A stretch of 64,000 nt of DNA. It comes from Viridothelium virens (Eukaryota; Ascomycota; Dothideomycetes; Trypetheliales; Trypetheliaceae). The notes beneath the pieces are model-generated. The model did no database searches. It was not told the DNA's origin and was given only the letters and a program-made list of their open reading frames with translations. Below, piece after piece: positions 22,210-33,158 of the stretch. The translations under genes were made by a program, and so were the position numbers. The stretch is taken from positions 1 to 64,000 of the forward strand of contig ML991787.1 of NCBI GenBank assembly GCA_010094025.1, given 5' to 3'. Each line of letters begins with the position of its first letter. The first letter of the stretch is position 1.

Positions 22210-24911
22210 GAGATGCGGCCCAACAATACGGCACGTGGCTTTTCACCGAAAGAAAATGGCTTTGATGGCCTTCGATCTAGGATGCTTCTAGTCTCATTGC
22301 TTGCATTAAGCCAAATCCTGAGACAGCATCGAGAATAGTCTATCCGGTAAAATGGATGAACGTGGAGCCTTCGCTCGTGTTCGCGCCGTCATCGGCCACG
22401 ACCTACCAACAGGTATGGACAAAGATTGCTGAAAAGCAAGATTAGGAAATGGACCAGTTCTGTGACAAGTCAGGCATGGACTAATCAAGGCAATGCAGCA
22501 ATGATTGACAACTACTGCTCAGGTTCTCTCTCGATGGGGAAGAGGCGGTCAGCATTCTCCCTTTCACTAGCAGTGTTGAGCAAACGAGGGCTATTTCTCG
22601 TGACCAAATACGGCCTCACCGTAAATGCGGAAAGTACACCAATGATGGGACCACAAGTCGATCTGCAAGCCCCCTTAAGCAGATTGCAGAAGATTCGGGC
22701 TCGTGGCATAATCTGGCAACTGGGCTCGGAAATCTTGGGAAATGCACTTCGCTTCTGTAAAGGTCGACAAGTGGAACGTTGTGGCATGAGGTGGGGGTGG
22801 CACCGTGCACAATACCACAGTTGACAGCCGTCGCAGGTACAGAAGGCGCCTGGAAGTCCGGTATGTTTGATTGTGTTGTTGTACATGGCAGGTTGCGCGT
22901 GGCAAAATCCAAGTACTCTATCTTGTGGCTTCTAGCCTACTAACGCGATCGAGGCTTTTCTGCAGAGCCACGTAATACGGCATCAATACATTTCTGAAAA
23001 GCAAGTGGTCAAGCCTGCCGACTCACACTATTCCGTGGGAAAAGTTATGCAGAGAAGCCTCTTGGTTGGGAGACGGATGATGAACCCACGAGCCTGGATA
23101 GGTGGGAGTAGTTTCCGTTCAGCTGCGGGGCACTGCTAAACTACTATTACTTGGGTATTGCGCCAACTCCAACATTCGACGCCCTTGCTGCCTTTCCGTT
23201 TGAGGAATAAATCTTGGTGATTTGGGTGCCCTCTTTGATGACTACATTCCCAGCTCTCTGCAGAGAGTGGACCCCAGTCAGTCGCGACAGCAAAAGTTTT
23301 TCAGGTCAGCGGCGATAATTGTCACGCATGAAGACTCCTCAAAGTTGGTGATGACCCACTTATTAGCAAAGCTCCACAGTGGAGAGCTTTCATCTCGACA
23401 TGGATGAACTTCAGACAAATGCCAGGCAAAATGGTATCGTTGAATCCACTCCGCAACATGGTGCCTTACCGTAAAGGATCGGATTTAGTCTCTAAAGGTA
23501 ACGGATCCGCAGAAACTGTGTCGTCCCGTGGGTGCCGTGGGTGTCTTGGTCCCTCGCTTACAAGCTTTCGGCCCTTACCGCGTACTCCGTTCATTGTCGA
23601 TCCACGAAGGATGAAAGAATTCAAGGCATACAGCCCAAGAGATCCAGTGGATAGGTAGGTGTCGTTTCCACCGAGAGTCGTCGCCATTAATGACGACACG
23701 TGATCTTTGATCGCCTACCCAGGGTACGGAGTACCTGCAGGGCTTTTTTGCCTTCTGGGCGTCATTGGCTTCCTAATCACACTCGCAATGATGACTTGGC
23801 TCTTGAGGGATTGGCGGTCCGTCTTTTGGCCCAAACTCATCCGGTTTCCTAACCCGTTTCCACACGCTGACTGACTCGCGGTATAAGAAGCAGTTTCATC
23901 GAAATTGAGCAGACATCCGCGACAAATGACGGGACAGGCGGGATGGCGTTTTCTCCAAAGACCTTAAACCGAGATGCTAGTCAGTTACTCTGGTTCTCAA
24001 GTGACTATGATAGCGCCCTCTAGCGTCTGCAGCCCTGCCTTCAGCTGGGACACCGCCAATGGGTTCATGATACACCGCTCTACCGTTTGAGAATCAACTG
24101 CCCAGCGCCACGCTCACTTTAGATGACCTCTTTCCTGCAGAAACGTGCCGCCCCAGCCCAGCCGCTTCGTCCTTCCTAGACGGATCAGTCCGCCGAGCAG
24201 TGAGGGGCAAAAGGAATCCCAAGCTAAGCAGGTCCAGCATCTTGGATAGCAAGTTGCAGTCGTCGGTGGCTCAGACTGCGATCGCGATGAGACCTGCATG
24301 GCTCCATAAAAGCATGAGCAAGGTCGTCACGTCCAACAGGGTCTTCTGCAACCAGGTTTGTGCGGGGGCCGAATTTGGTGCATGATACATTTGCTGGTAG
24401 ATGAGGATCTGAACATCATCCTTCTGGAAACTGGTGTTCCCCAACAAGACCTGGGGTAAGTAAAGGCGCGTGCTAATTAGCAATCGGACGATTTCGGTCC
24501 TTGGGGCTGGGGAACCTTGTGCGTTCTGCACCTTTGAAGAATTCGCGCTTTTCCGGTAGCAACCGATGAACCCTACCACGAGCCGTTCCTACAGCGGCCA
24601 CTGACTCGGGCTCGGACGCAAAGGCCCACTCAAGTCAAAACATCCAAGTCAGAAATCACCAGACATCGTTCCACTTTCTCAAAGACATCCTACCACTTAA
24701 TTCTCACATCCTAAGTCTTAACACCACTGCTGGTCCATTCCGAGCACAAAGAATCTTCTCATGGAGTCGACAGAGGTCAATTCGCCTGACTGCCGTCCTA
24801 TTGGACCCAGTAAAAAAAATCAGGCCAGCAGTCTTGCTAGTACTGTACGAGAGGGACGATTGCCAAGCAATCCTTCCACCCCATTGTAGCCCTCAAAACT
24901 CCACTCGCTGC

Positions 24912-27506
24912 TTACATCTCCACGGCATACCCTGTTCTCTCATTCTCATCCTCCTCCTCCGTCTCACCGATGCCAAACTCCCGAGCAGTAGTCCCGCCGC
25001 TACCCAATACTACTCCCGTGTCCACCCCCAGATCAACCTGCCCGTGCCCTCCTGCTGCCGCCGCCGCCGTTGTTTCTGCGGCCCCTTCAAACCCATCATA
25101 TCCCTCCACCACAGCAGTAGCACCTGCATACACCTCCCCATTGAAATCTCCCCACCGCCGCGCATACTCCTGCATCTGCTCGCTCGTAAACGGCACAGGA
25201 AACGGTGCCGCAATGTCCGTCTCGGCAATCGCCTCGAGCGGTCCCATGTCCACGGACAGGGACGTCGTGTCGAGGATACCCGTGTCTTCCGGGACTGCGT
25301 AGAGCTGCAGACTGCCTCCTTCGGCCAGCGTCTGGCCAGCCGGCTGTTGCTGCTGTGGATGCTGCTGAGGATGCTCCAAGCCTGTCGTGGTGTCAGAGCC
25401 GTGCTCGCCCAGGTCGAAGGACAGCGCGATGTGGCCGCCGCCGAAGTCGATGGTGTTCGTGCTGGGGATTGCAGCGGAAGGACCGGAGCATGCGGCTGCG
25501 ATGGCGGGGTCGATGCTATGGCTGTTGGCGGCGCGGTGGGCGGCGCTGGAGCTGTTAGAAAGGCCCAAGTCGTAGTCGTCGTGCGCGAGGCTCGGATAGG
25601 GAAGGTTCGATATTGCGGCTAACGGATCTTGGATGCTTGCGTAGCCTGGGACGCCGATCAGGGGCATGTGGCTGTCTAGGTCAATTGGCGAGCCTAGAGT
25701 GCGAGGTGGTTGTGTCTGTGAGACTTGCTGATCGAGCGATAGGTCGATGGAGGGGTCGAAGGCTTGGTTCATCTCTGTGAACATCTCGGCACTAAAGTCC
25801 CATTGCTCTGGACACTTGAAGGAATGCTGCGGACTGAGAAGGCCAGATACGAACTCAATCTCGTCGTGACATTGCTGTTGCAACTGTTGCGACTGTTGCG
25901 GTGGGGGAATAACTTTTCGCCATGTCGAGATAGCCTGCTCTCCTGGTTTACTCTTGCTGAAATTCCAAGTAGACACTAACACGAGCTGGACATCTTCGGG
26001 ATTGTTTCGAGGATAAGCAAAAATCTCTTGCACCGCACTCAGTCTTTTCAGTGCCGCCTCCACGTGCTCGTGAGCATTGCGGACTTGGTTATGCAAGGAA
26101 GTTGCCTCTTTTGAGTCATCACTGCAATCATCTTGTGGAGTCGGAAGGCGATGTCCGGGACGCGATCGCAGAATCTGTGCTAGTTCATGCAGTTTTCTTG
26201 CCCAAAAAGTGCTGCCAAAGGAGACATTACCCAGTAGTTGAGATTCATCCGCATCGTACTCGACTGGACCGTTGATTGCATTGGTGAGCTCCCCGTCATG
26301 CACAAATTTGAGAGCCGTCTCGTTTTCAAAGAAACGCGTACGAGAAGCAAAAGTGCATTGGGGAAGGTTTTCAATCCTACCCATGTAGTCGAGCGTGATT
26401 CCCAATTCAGCCCCTTTGGGTAACTGTTCGGGAATGATATCCAAAGAGGCCTCAAAGGAAAAGATGTGGCATGTAAGAGGAGATTTGGAATGCATCGATG
26501 CTAGCTGTGGAAAAGTATCCATCCATTGCCTATTGTCGTCCAGATATAAATCTGGCCTGCGAGGCATGTAATGAAACTTAGTGATCATGCGCCAAGGTTC
26601 GGCCGGCCCTTCGTCATATTTTTTAACCTGCACAAACATTTCAAACCCGGACGGTTCGAGAGGCCTGGACCTTCGAAGCTCTTCGAGTCGAGTCCGCTGA
26701 ACTGATCCGTAAGTTATCTCTTGTAGGTAGTGACGTGAACCTCCGACAGCATTTGGGACACTGTTGGCGTGAGAGGAAAAGTACGGATGGTGCAGACGAT
26801 TTCTAGAACTTGAAGCTTTGGATGAAAAGTACTGCATGACTACTATTGTCAACTGACTCGCCTCGGCAGAAGGCAGAAAAGACATCACGTACTCCTTGGG
26901 TTGCCTTTAAAGAAGGGTTTCACCACTTGTATGTGACTTGAAACTTGCTTGCGGTCGCGAGGCTCCCCTGTCAATCTTTGAATGTAGTCTGCAATAAGCT
27001 CATTACGGCCTTGCGGCTTTTCGTTCGGTCTCACAGTCTCTTTACCCCGTCCCATGGGAGGAATGAAGATGAGCGCTATCTTGGTTGGTAGTTGACATAC
27101 AACGAAGCGAGAACTGGATCCTACCTAGGAAAAACGCTTCCTCCAAATTGTCTGGCCATTTCTGGTCTTTTTGCCGCTGTGGGCCTTTCGGCTGTCGATT
27201 GCGATACTTCTGGTATTCTTCGCATTGGCTGAGTTCCTGGAAGAGAGCTCTGGCTTCTTTCTCTTTCGAGCGAGGGTCTCGTGAGCGCCAAGTTCCCGTA
27301 CGAGAGCGTTGGCTGGACGGTCCAGCTTGACTGAACGATGAAGATACTGTCTGAGTATGACGAGTGTCATCGTAGCCACCGTCCCAGCCACTTCCGTCCT
27401 CGGAATCTACACACAAAGCTGGTAACGGAACTCCGCCATCCGTACTTTGGGCAGAGTGTGGTGGCCCATTGGAAGGAACGACGGCCGGAAGCATGCGGAG
27501 CTCCAT
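24912..27506 (-). CDS. abaA: AbaA-like TEA/ATTS-domain transcription factor
   Basis: Three exons, 27506..27125, 27075..26893 and 26842..24912, 831 residues. The TEA DNA-binding domain spans about 114-188 across the first intron: [12 protein letters not shown], then [47 protein letters not shown] in pieces. A conserved AbaA-type region follows ([54 protein letters not shown]), then Gln-rich and Ser-rich activation-like sequence ([19 protein letters not shown]). AbaA controls phialide and conidium development in Aspergillus, downstream of BrlA; yeast Tec1 is a relative. Introns are 49 and 50 nt. The second join (GTACGT...AATAG) is the less certain one, because its branch site is not obvious. 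The family assignment is firm; one-to-one orthology with abaA is inference. Confidence 0.88.
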
Positions 27507-28293
27507 AGGCTCGATCTTGGTTAATGCTATTTCAGGAATGGGGAATGGACAAAGAAGAATGCTTATGGAAAAATATTAAAAGGCGATGGAATTCGTGGCA
27601 GCAAAAGGAGCGTTAGAATATGGTGCAAAGGAATGACCAAAGTTGGAGAAAATGCAAACAAGATCGAAATGATATAAAGACGAGAGAAGTACTCGTATAT
27701 GAGTTTTTACCCCCGAAATAAGGCGGTTGCCTACTTTGACCTACCATGGGTCGATCTACTAGCAAGCTTGCCTGCCTACTGGACTACAATTGCGGAGATT
27801 GCTATCAGTCATTTTCGATCTTGTTGTCTGCTGGAATGCTCATCTATTGCTGTTTGATTAGCAGAATGAGCAAGGGCAAGTAGAAAATCCCTCGAGCAAC
27901 GCGTGGATTGCACCTCCGCTCTAATGGAATCGAGAATAATAGCCTAGGAAACAGAGATTCCAGCTACATGGAACGACTCCTGGACATTTGACCCTATCGA
28001 CAGGCACAACTGTAAGTCGCTCCATGAAATATGATGGAGCCTGCCGAGAGGAAATCTTTCTGTCTTGATACGATCACGTTCGTAGACCCATCGGTAGAGT
28101 TGCCAAGTGAAGATCAAGCCAAGACTCATAGACTGATCATCGGACCAACCCTTTGCAGTGAGGTGGGCATCGCGTCATAGAGGCAAAGGGAGGGCGCGAT
28201 GTTCACACGAAATGCCGAGCGCGCCTCAACCAGTCAGTACTGACGCAAGGGGCCTGAAGTCTTACATTAATCTACACGTCAGTGCCAGACTAG
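27507..28293. other. AbaA-like gene promoter and MRD1 3' flank
   Basis: About 790 bp without a gene. It includes the upstream region of the AbaA-like gene. I see no further structure. Confidence 0.5.
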
Positions 28294-31073
28294 CTAAGCT
28301 TGGCCATTGTCATCTTCGCTGCCTCCAATGTCGAATTTGCTCCGAGAATTGCCTGTGAGTCTCTGTAGTTCAACTTTGTTGGCTTGAGAGCCAACCTTTT
28401 TCAGCATCTTTTCGATCTCGGCCTCGGCATCTTCGGGCTCATCGGAGGCAAACTCAAGAACGAGCCTTCTGCCGAGAAGATGGGTATTCCGTACAGATTC
28501 CATGGCGTTTTCAGCTTCACGTTTGTCAGTAAACTGTGCAAATGCGTATCCACGAGCACTCCTGTCGAATTTTTTGGGTACCCGGACCGAACGCAATTGT
28601 CCATATGCACCGAAAAGCGATCGTACATCCTTCTTGGTGGCTTCGAATGGTAGGTTTTTGATGATGATCTTGGTACTGCGACTCGCAGCTTTACGAGACT
28701 GATCTTCTCTGCGGCGCTCCGCAGCCGCATCAAGGCCCTTGTGTGAAGCTCTGATCTGCAGGATGTGGCCATCAAGATCATATCCGTCCATGCTTGCAAG
28801 AGCGGCCTGAGCTTTGGCTTGGTCTCTGAACTCTACGAAACCGAAGCCCATACTTAAAAGTTTCCCAGGGTGTCTTGGATCAGTCTTCGTCTTGACCCGA
28901 GCTGATAAAAATCCATCCAGAGGCTTGAAAACTTGGGTCAGACGTTCGCTGCTTGTGTCGAAATTCAAATTGCGGACGAACAGAGTACTGCTTTCAATTG
29001 TCGGATCGGGAGTTTTGCCTTCAAGTATTTCTGAAGTCGATGGTTTGACAATGGCTGTTCTTGGTTTTGATGTATTAGATTCAAAGAGCTCTTTTGGTGC
29101 CTTCTCTAAGAATAGGACAGAATCTCTGACCCGCCGATAGGCCAGAGCGGCAAAAGCAGTCCGCGCTTGCTGTGCATGAGCGTACTGAACGATAGTCATG
29201 GTTCCAGTTGGCGGCACCAAAAATCGGACAACTTCACCGTGCTCCGCAAAGAGCTTTCTTAACTCTTCTGGTTTCATCTCATATGGAAAGTTTTTTGCAA
29301 GTATTGCGGTATCTCCTCGTTCGCGTGTTCGAAACGCGTCGAGGTTTACCCCTTGCTCCGCAAAGTATGACTTGGTCTCTTGGATGACATGAGTTTCCGC
29401 ATGCGCTTGTTTCACTGCCGCATCTGAGGAAGTCGGGTCCAAAAGGGTGGACTTTGCGATTCCAAGGCGGTCTGAGACAGACGACATGACAGCGTCTGCG
29501 TTCATGTAGAGGGAGTTCCAATTGAAGCTCGAGGTCGCGGCTTCGGCCTTGCGACGAATGAGCTTCTGCTTTTTCAAAGGCAACTTCGATATCGCAAAGT
29601 CGTCGAGTCCTTTGACCTGTTTTGTTGAAGAGGGTAAAATGTGTAAAAGACGGCCTTGGAAAATCGTGCCATCCAGTTCACGAAAAGCTTGAAGAGCACA
29701 TTCGGGTTTCTGGTAAGAGATAAATGCGATTCCTTTGTTCGATCCAGACTCAAAGCCAAGAGGCAGGTGGACCTGATTAGTGTATGAGCACTCGACCACA
29801 GTCAGGGATAATAATGTAATGTATGGACATAGATCTATTCAGAAAATGAGAAGCATCTACTAAAATACTCTCCCTGAAGAACATCATTTGCAATACATAA
29901 GCTGTCCCTATCAGGATGATCATCATGTCATGGAAGTTGAAGCTCGAATATGGAAGAAAAACTTACTTCGTCCAAATTACCAAAGTCTTGAAAACGGCTT
30001 TTTAAATCGTTTGCGGTTGCGTCGTATGCTATATTCCGCACAAACAAGCGGCCAGTAGACATTATGGTGTCCACATCGGCATTGCCTCCCAGGTCGGTCC
30101 GCGGTCGATGTGGTCCTTCTAGATCCTCGGGGTGCTCACCGTTCTCGTTGGTTTCGTCATCTGCCCGCTCTGAAACATGCAGTTCACTCTTTTTCTCTTC
30201 CGCTTGGGAACTCGTATCCTGGTGGCGTGCTGACTGTTCCATGTCCTCATCAACCAGATCCAACACCCTGTTTGTATGATTTCGAAGCCAGTCGTCATCA
30301 TCTTCGCCGCCTTGAACAGCAATCTTCCGATTTTCTCTATCCTCCGCTTCGCCTAGTCTGTTTGCCACTCCTTGGCCATTTGCGTCGTTATCATCCTCGA
30401 GTGGAGCTTGCTCTTCTTCTGCATGACTCTGATCTTGCTTTCCTTGTTTCGGCTTTCCTACGACTTGGTATTCGTCATCACTCGAATTATGATGTGGCGC
30501 AATACTTTCGGCTTGATTGAAACCATTGAATACTTGTTTCTTGCTAGCTGAAGGGATGTCAGAAGCAGACAGGGTCCGGTTTGTTTTTGACGTTGGTTGC
30601 ATGATTCCCAAGAATTCTTCCGCTCTAGGATCCTGAACATCACCGCCTCGAGCATCCCTTTTCCGCTTCTGACCACGACTATCTTGTGGTCCAATGTCTC
30701 TCGTTGCGACTGATTGGCTACGGTCATTTTTGTTTGAAGAGACATTACGTCGCGCGTCCTGTGTCGCTCTTGAAGCCTACAAGACATTTCAGCTATTGCT
30801 TTTTTCGGCTCTGGTATTTCCATATGGTCTTACAGGCTGAGCGATTTCAACACCAATCTTGGACATACGAATGAAAGACTTGTTGAAGTGCCTCACAGCC
30901 TTTACGGCTTCTTGTGGCGTCTTATAGCCCACATAACCGATCCTTCGGTGAGGCAGTAGTCGCACATCCGTGATGGAGTGGAAGACCGAAAAGTGTTTTT
31001 TAAAATCGTCTTCAGACAAGGACGGGGGTAGTCCACGGACAAAAATGCGCGAAGAGGACTGTTCCGCAGCCAT
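28294..31073 (-). CDS. MRD1: multiple RNA-binding-domain protein Mrd1 (ribosome biogenesis)
   Basis: Three exons, 31073..30834, 30776..29967 and 29772..28294, 842 residues. Five RRM domains are present at about 9-80 (IFVRGLP), 321-405 (LFVRNIAYDAT), 504-581 (ILAKNFPYEM), 612-693 (LFVRNLNFDT, GFGFVEF) and 716-792 (IIIKNLPFEAT, RGYAFAQF). That number and the long acidic linker between RRM1 and RRM2 are diagnostic of Mrd1/RBM19, an essential nucleolar factor needed for early pre-rRNA cleavage and 18S rRNA production. The start was placed at the ATG before AAEQSSSRIF; an in-frame upstream ATG is not needed. The second intron (194 nt) is long for this window and lies inside the RRM2 coding sequence. 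It is divergent from the LC8 gene, 329 bp away. Confidence 0.96.
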
Positions 31074-31402
31074 GATCAGGTCGAATAGCGAGTGAGAAAA
31101 GCTGCGCAAAGTGGTAAAAGCGATGGTGCGCGGACGGGATTTTTTTTCTTTAGGGTTGTGGTCACGTGCTTATGTAGAACCGCGTGGCTTCTAATTGCGA
31201 ACGGACCCCTGTGTCATCAAAACAGTTTCCTCGCGTTCTGACGATTTGATACAATACCAAGGTAAATCAGAACCAGTCTCGTGTATACATTTCGTCCCAG
31301 CGGGCTATTCTAGTCTTCTCACGCATATTGCACCTGTGGATTTGGGCCAGATTGCATTCGATCAGGAATCAGTGTTAACGGTCTTAACACACTTCAGCAA
31401 AG
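31074..31402. promoter_or_regulatory. bidirectional promoter region MRD1 / dynein light chain
   Basis: The two divergent start codons are only 329 bp apart, so both core promoters must lie here. A run of nine T (31140-31148) and a CACGTG-containing stretch (TCACGTGC near 31161) are visible. The CACGTG hexamer is a common bHLH-type site, but use is unproven. Confidence 0.6.
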
Positions 31403-31947
31403 ATGGAGGGAGAAAAGCAGGAGCAGCTTGAAGGTGAGACCTCAACTGTAATCACTGGAAACACGATTATTGATATTCTGTAGCACAAATTAAGTCCGTT
31501 GACATGGTAATGCATGACCAACACCTTCCTATATCAACGGTCGACTAATATCGCGACAGAGCGAGGACATGCAGAATGAAGCTATAGATCTTGGTGAGTT
31601 TCTCCAATTCCTGCAACAGATCTTTTGTTGTGCTGACATCAAGCAAGCGCAAGAAGCAATGAGTAAATTCAGTATCGAGAAAGACATTGCCCAGCACATC
31701 AAGAAAGAGGTCAGTCATCGGTCACATGAATGTCTCTGCCTTTTTGACGAGACATCCATCAGTTTGATTCACGCAAAGGTCCGACGTGGCATTGTATTGT
31801 TGGTAGGAATTTCGGCAGCTTCGTCACCCATGGCAAGTCATTAAAGTAGGCAAAAACGCTACTCGCGAACTAACACTTACAGAAACCAAACATTTCATCT
31901 ACTTCTACCTTGGTCACTGCGCAATCCTCCTCTTTAAGACTCAGTAG
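31403..31947 (+). CDS. dynein light chain LC8
   Basis: Six exons: 31403..31433, 31484..31506, 31560..31593, 31648..31709, 31763..31832, 31883..31947, 94 residues. The mature sequence is the highly conserved LC8 fold: [69 protein letters not shown]8 is a homodimeric hub that binds short linear motifs and is part of cytoplasmic dynein (nudG in Aspergillus). An 18-residue lead ([18 protein letters not shown]) precedes the usual start. The fifth intron (31833..31882) begins with GC (GCAAGT), not GT; the join THET is universal in LC8, so this GC-AG intron is well supported. Five introns in a 285-nt coding region is dense. Confidence 0.96.
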
Positions 31948-32014
31948 CTGTCTCGAAAGAGTCATGATGACGTTATCGAGTTTCTCTTCTTGTGTACTTA
32001 TACCACTGATGTTC

Positions 32015-32353
32015 TCAAAGCATGCTCAAGGTTTGCCATTCAGATAAAATAGCAGAGAATCTTGTACTCATCGCCATGTCTTTCGGTTTCATGTGTTTCT
32101 TGTAGTCTCCTTTGCCATTTACTGAACACTTAGCATTCCTCCTGAACGGCAGTGGCCTCGGTCGATCTGAATCCAGTCTTTGGCTACTAAGATTCCACAC
32201 GGGCGACCATGGGCCTTGCTCGTTGTAGAAGCCTTGGGCGATGCGCTCCCATGTAGCGGGCGTGCGTCCGTTGCGATGTACGGGACACTGTCCCCACAAG
32301 GAGTACCAACAGTCGACTTCATTACTCCACCGATCCAGTATGCCTACCCGCAC
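32015..32353 (-). CDS. possible hypothetical protein (weak)
   Basis: An open frame without ATG, rich in Trp (VGILDRWSNEVDCWYSLW, TPATWERIAQGFYNEQGPW), ends in a stop at 32015. A good acceptor with branch site (GCTAAC...GAAG) lies just upstream at about 32363, so it could be a last exon. An ATG-initiated frame beginning at 32608 (MSSTKASVSNK) could be an earlier exon, but no donor joins them in frame. I recognise no family. It may be a real small gene, a remnant or a chance frame. Confidence 0.25.
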   Translation of the reverse strand: MRVGILDRWSNEVDCWYSLWGQCPVHRNGRTPATWERIAQGFYNEQGPWSPVWNLSSQRLDSDRPRPLPFRRNAKCSVNGKGDYKKHMKPKDMAMSTRFSAILSEWQTLSML

Positions 32354-33158
32354 CCAGTCTATCTTCAGCGCTTGTTAGCAATCATGCCAAAGGTAAAATC
32401 CTCACAGATCGGTCGAAGAGGTTGCTCCACTTCCCATTATGACGACCTGGCCATGAGATTACCAGCTCGCATAGTCCCAATAGTGGCAACAAGCTGTCAA
32501 TCAATCTCGCGGATGATATTCTTTTGTTCGAGTAGCGCAAAGCTTATCGAGATATCTGCGCTATCACTGGATTTGTTCGAGACGGATGCTTTTGTTGAGC
32601 TCATATAGGTACCTTATAAGTCCAAGGAAGTCTCTGCGATGTCCAAGAGCTATTGCGAGATGAACCTACCATATTGTGTTATCGAATTGCGTAGTGCTTA
32701 TCGGCTCTGGAATTTTTCCGATGGTCGATAATAGCTTTGGACGAAGTTGATCTTGTTACATTTTGATGTGTTATACATTTCCAATGGCCTGAGCAACTCT
32801 CGAAACTTTCGTGGATGAGTCAGAACTGAACTCGTCGTTCTCAAACCGCGAGCGTTGATTCTATTTCAACTCAGATGCTGCCGTGGTCGCTTTTCCGTAC
32901 TGATTCCAATCCAATATCTCTGAAAAAGGAGTTATTGGATGTTGGGAATTTGATGAAATGACGCACAACTCATCTAGTAGGAGAGTCCGGCCCGAGGTCC
33001 GGCCCGAGATTCAGCGGTCTGCAGTTAAAAGTCCTTGCGACCTTGTTCGCAATCTCTCTGGATTTCAGTATCTCTTCAATACCTTTGCCAGCTCGCTGAA
33101 GCTGTATACAGCAAGAAATTTCGCTTTTTGAAATACCCCATGCTTTACATTCTAAGCA
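32354..33158. other. intergenic upstream of MFS gene
   Basis: No supportable gene apart from the weak exon candidate noted at 32609-32500 on the minus strand. A short direct duplication GGCCCGAG(G/A)T occurs near 32990-33010. Confidence 0.45.

Larger units (their letters stand above)
20016..24911. other. large gene-free region
   Basis: In 4.9 kb I find no supportable gene on either strand. 20.05-21.2 kb is GC-rich with CTG/GCA-type low complexity and makes overlapping chance frames in all directions. From 21.5 to 24.8 kb composition is ordinary and frames are short. A frame at 24271-24579 (minus) has some hydrophobic stretches but no ATG start or known motif. The region includes a short tandem repeat, a perfect hairpin and a TACGGAGTA motif (23725-23733). 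A non-coding RNA or an intron-rich gene cannot be excluded. Confidence 0.45.

Noticed and set aside
24271-24579. 102-codon hydrophobic minus-strand frame
   Set aside because: It has no ATG start, no homologous motif and no convincing flanking exons. The hydrophobic stretch alone is not enough.
24801-25622. 273-codon plus-strand frame at the 3' end of the AbaA-like gene
   Set aside because: Antisense to the conserved frame, with Cys/Arg/Val-rich composition and no family signature.
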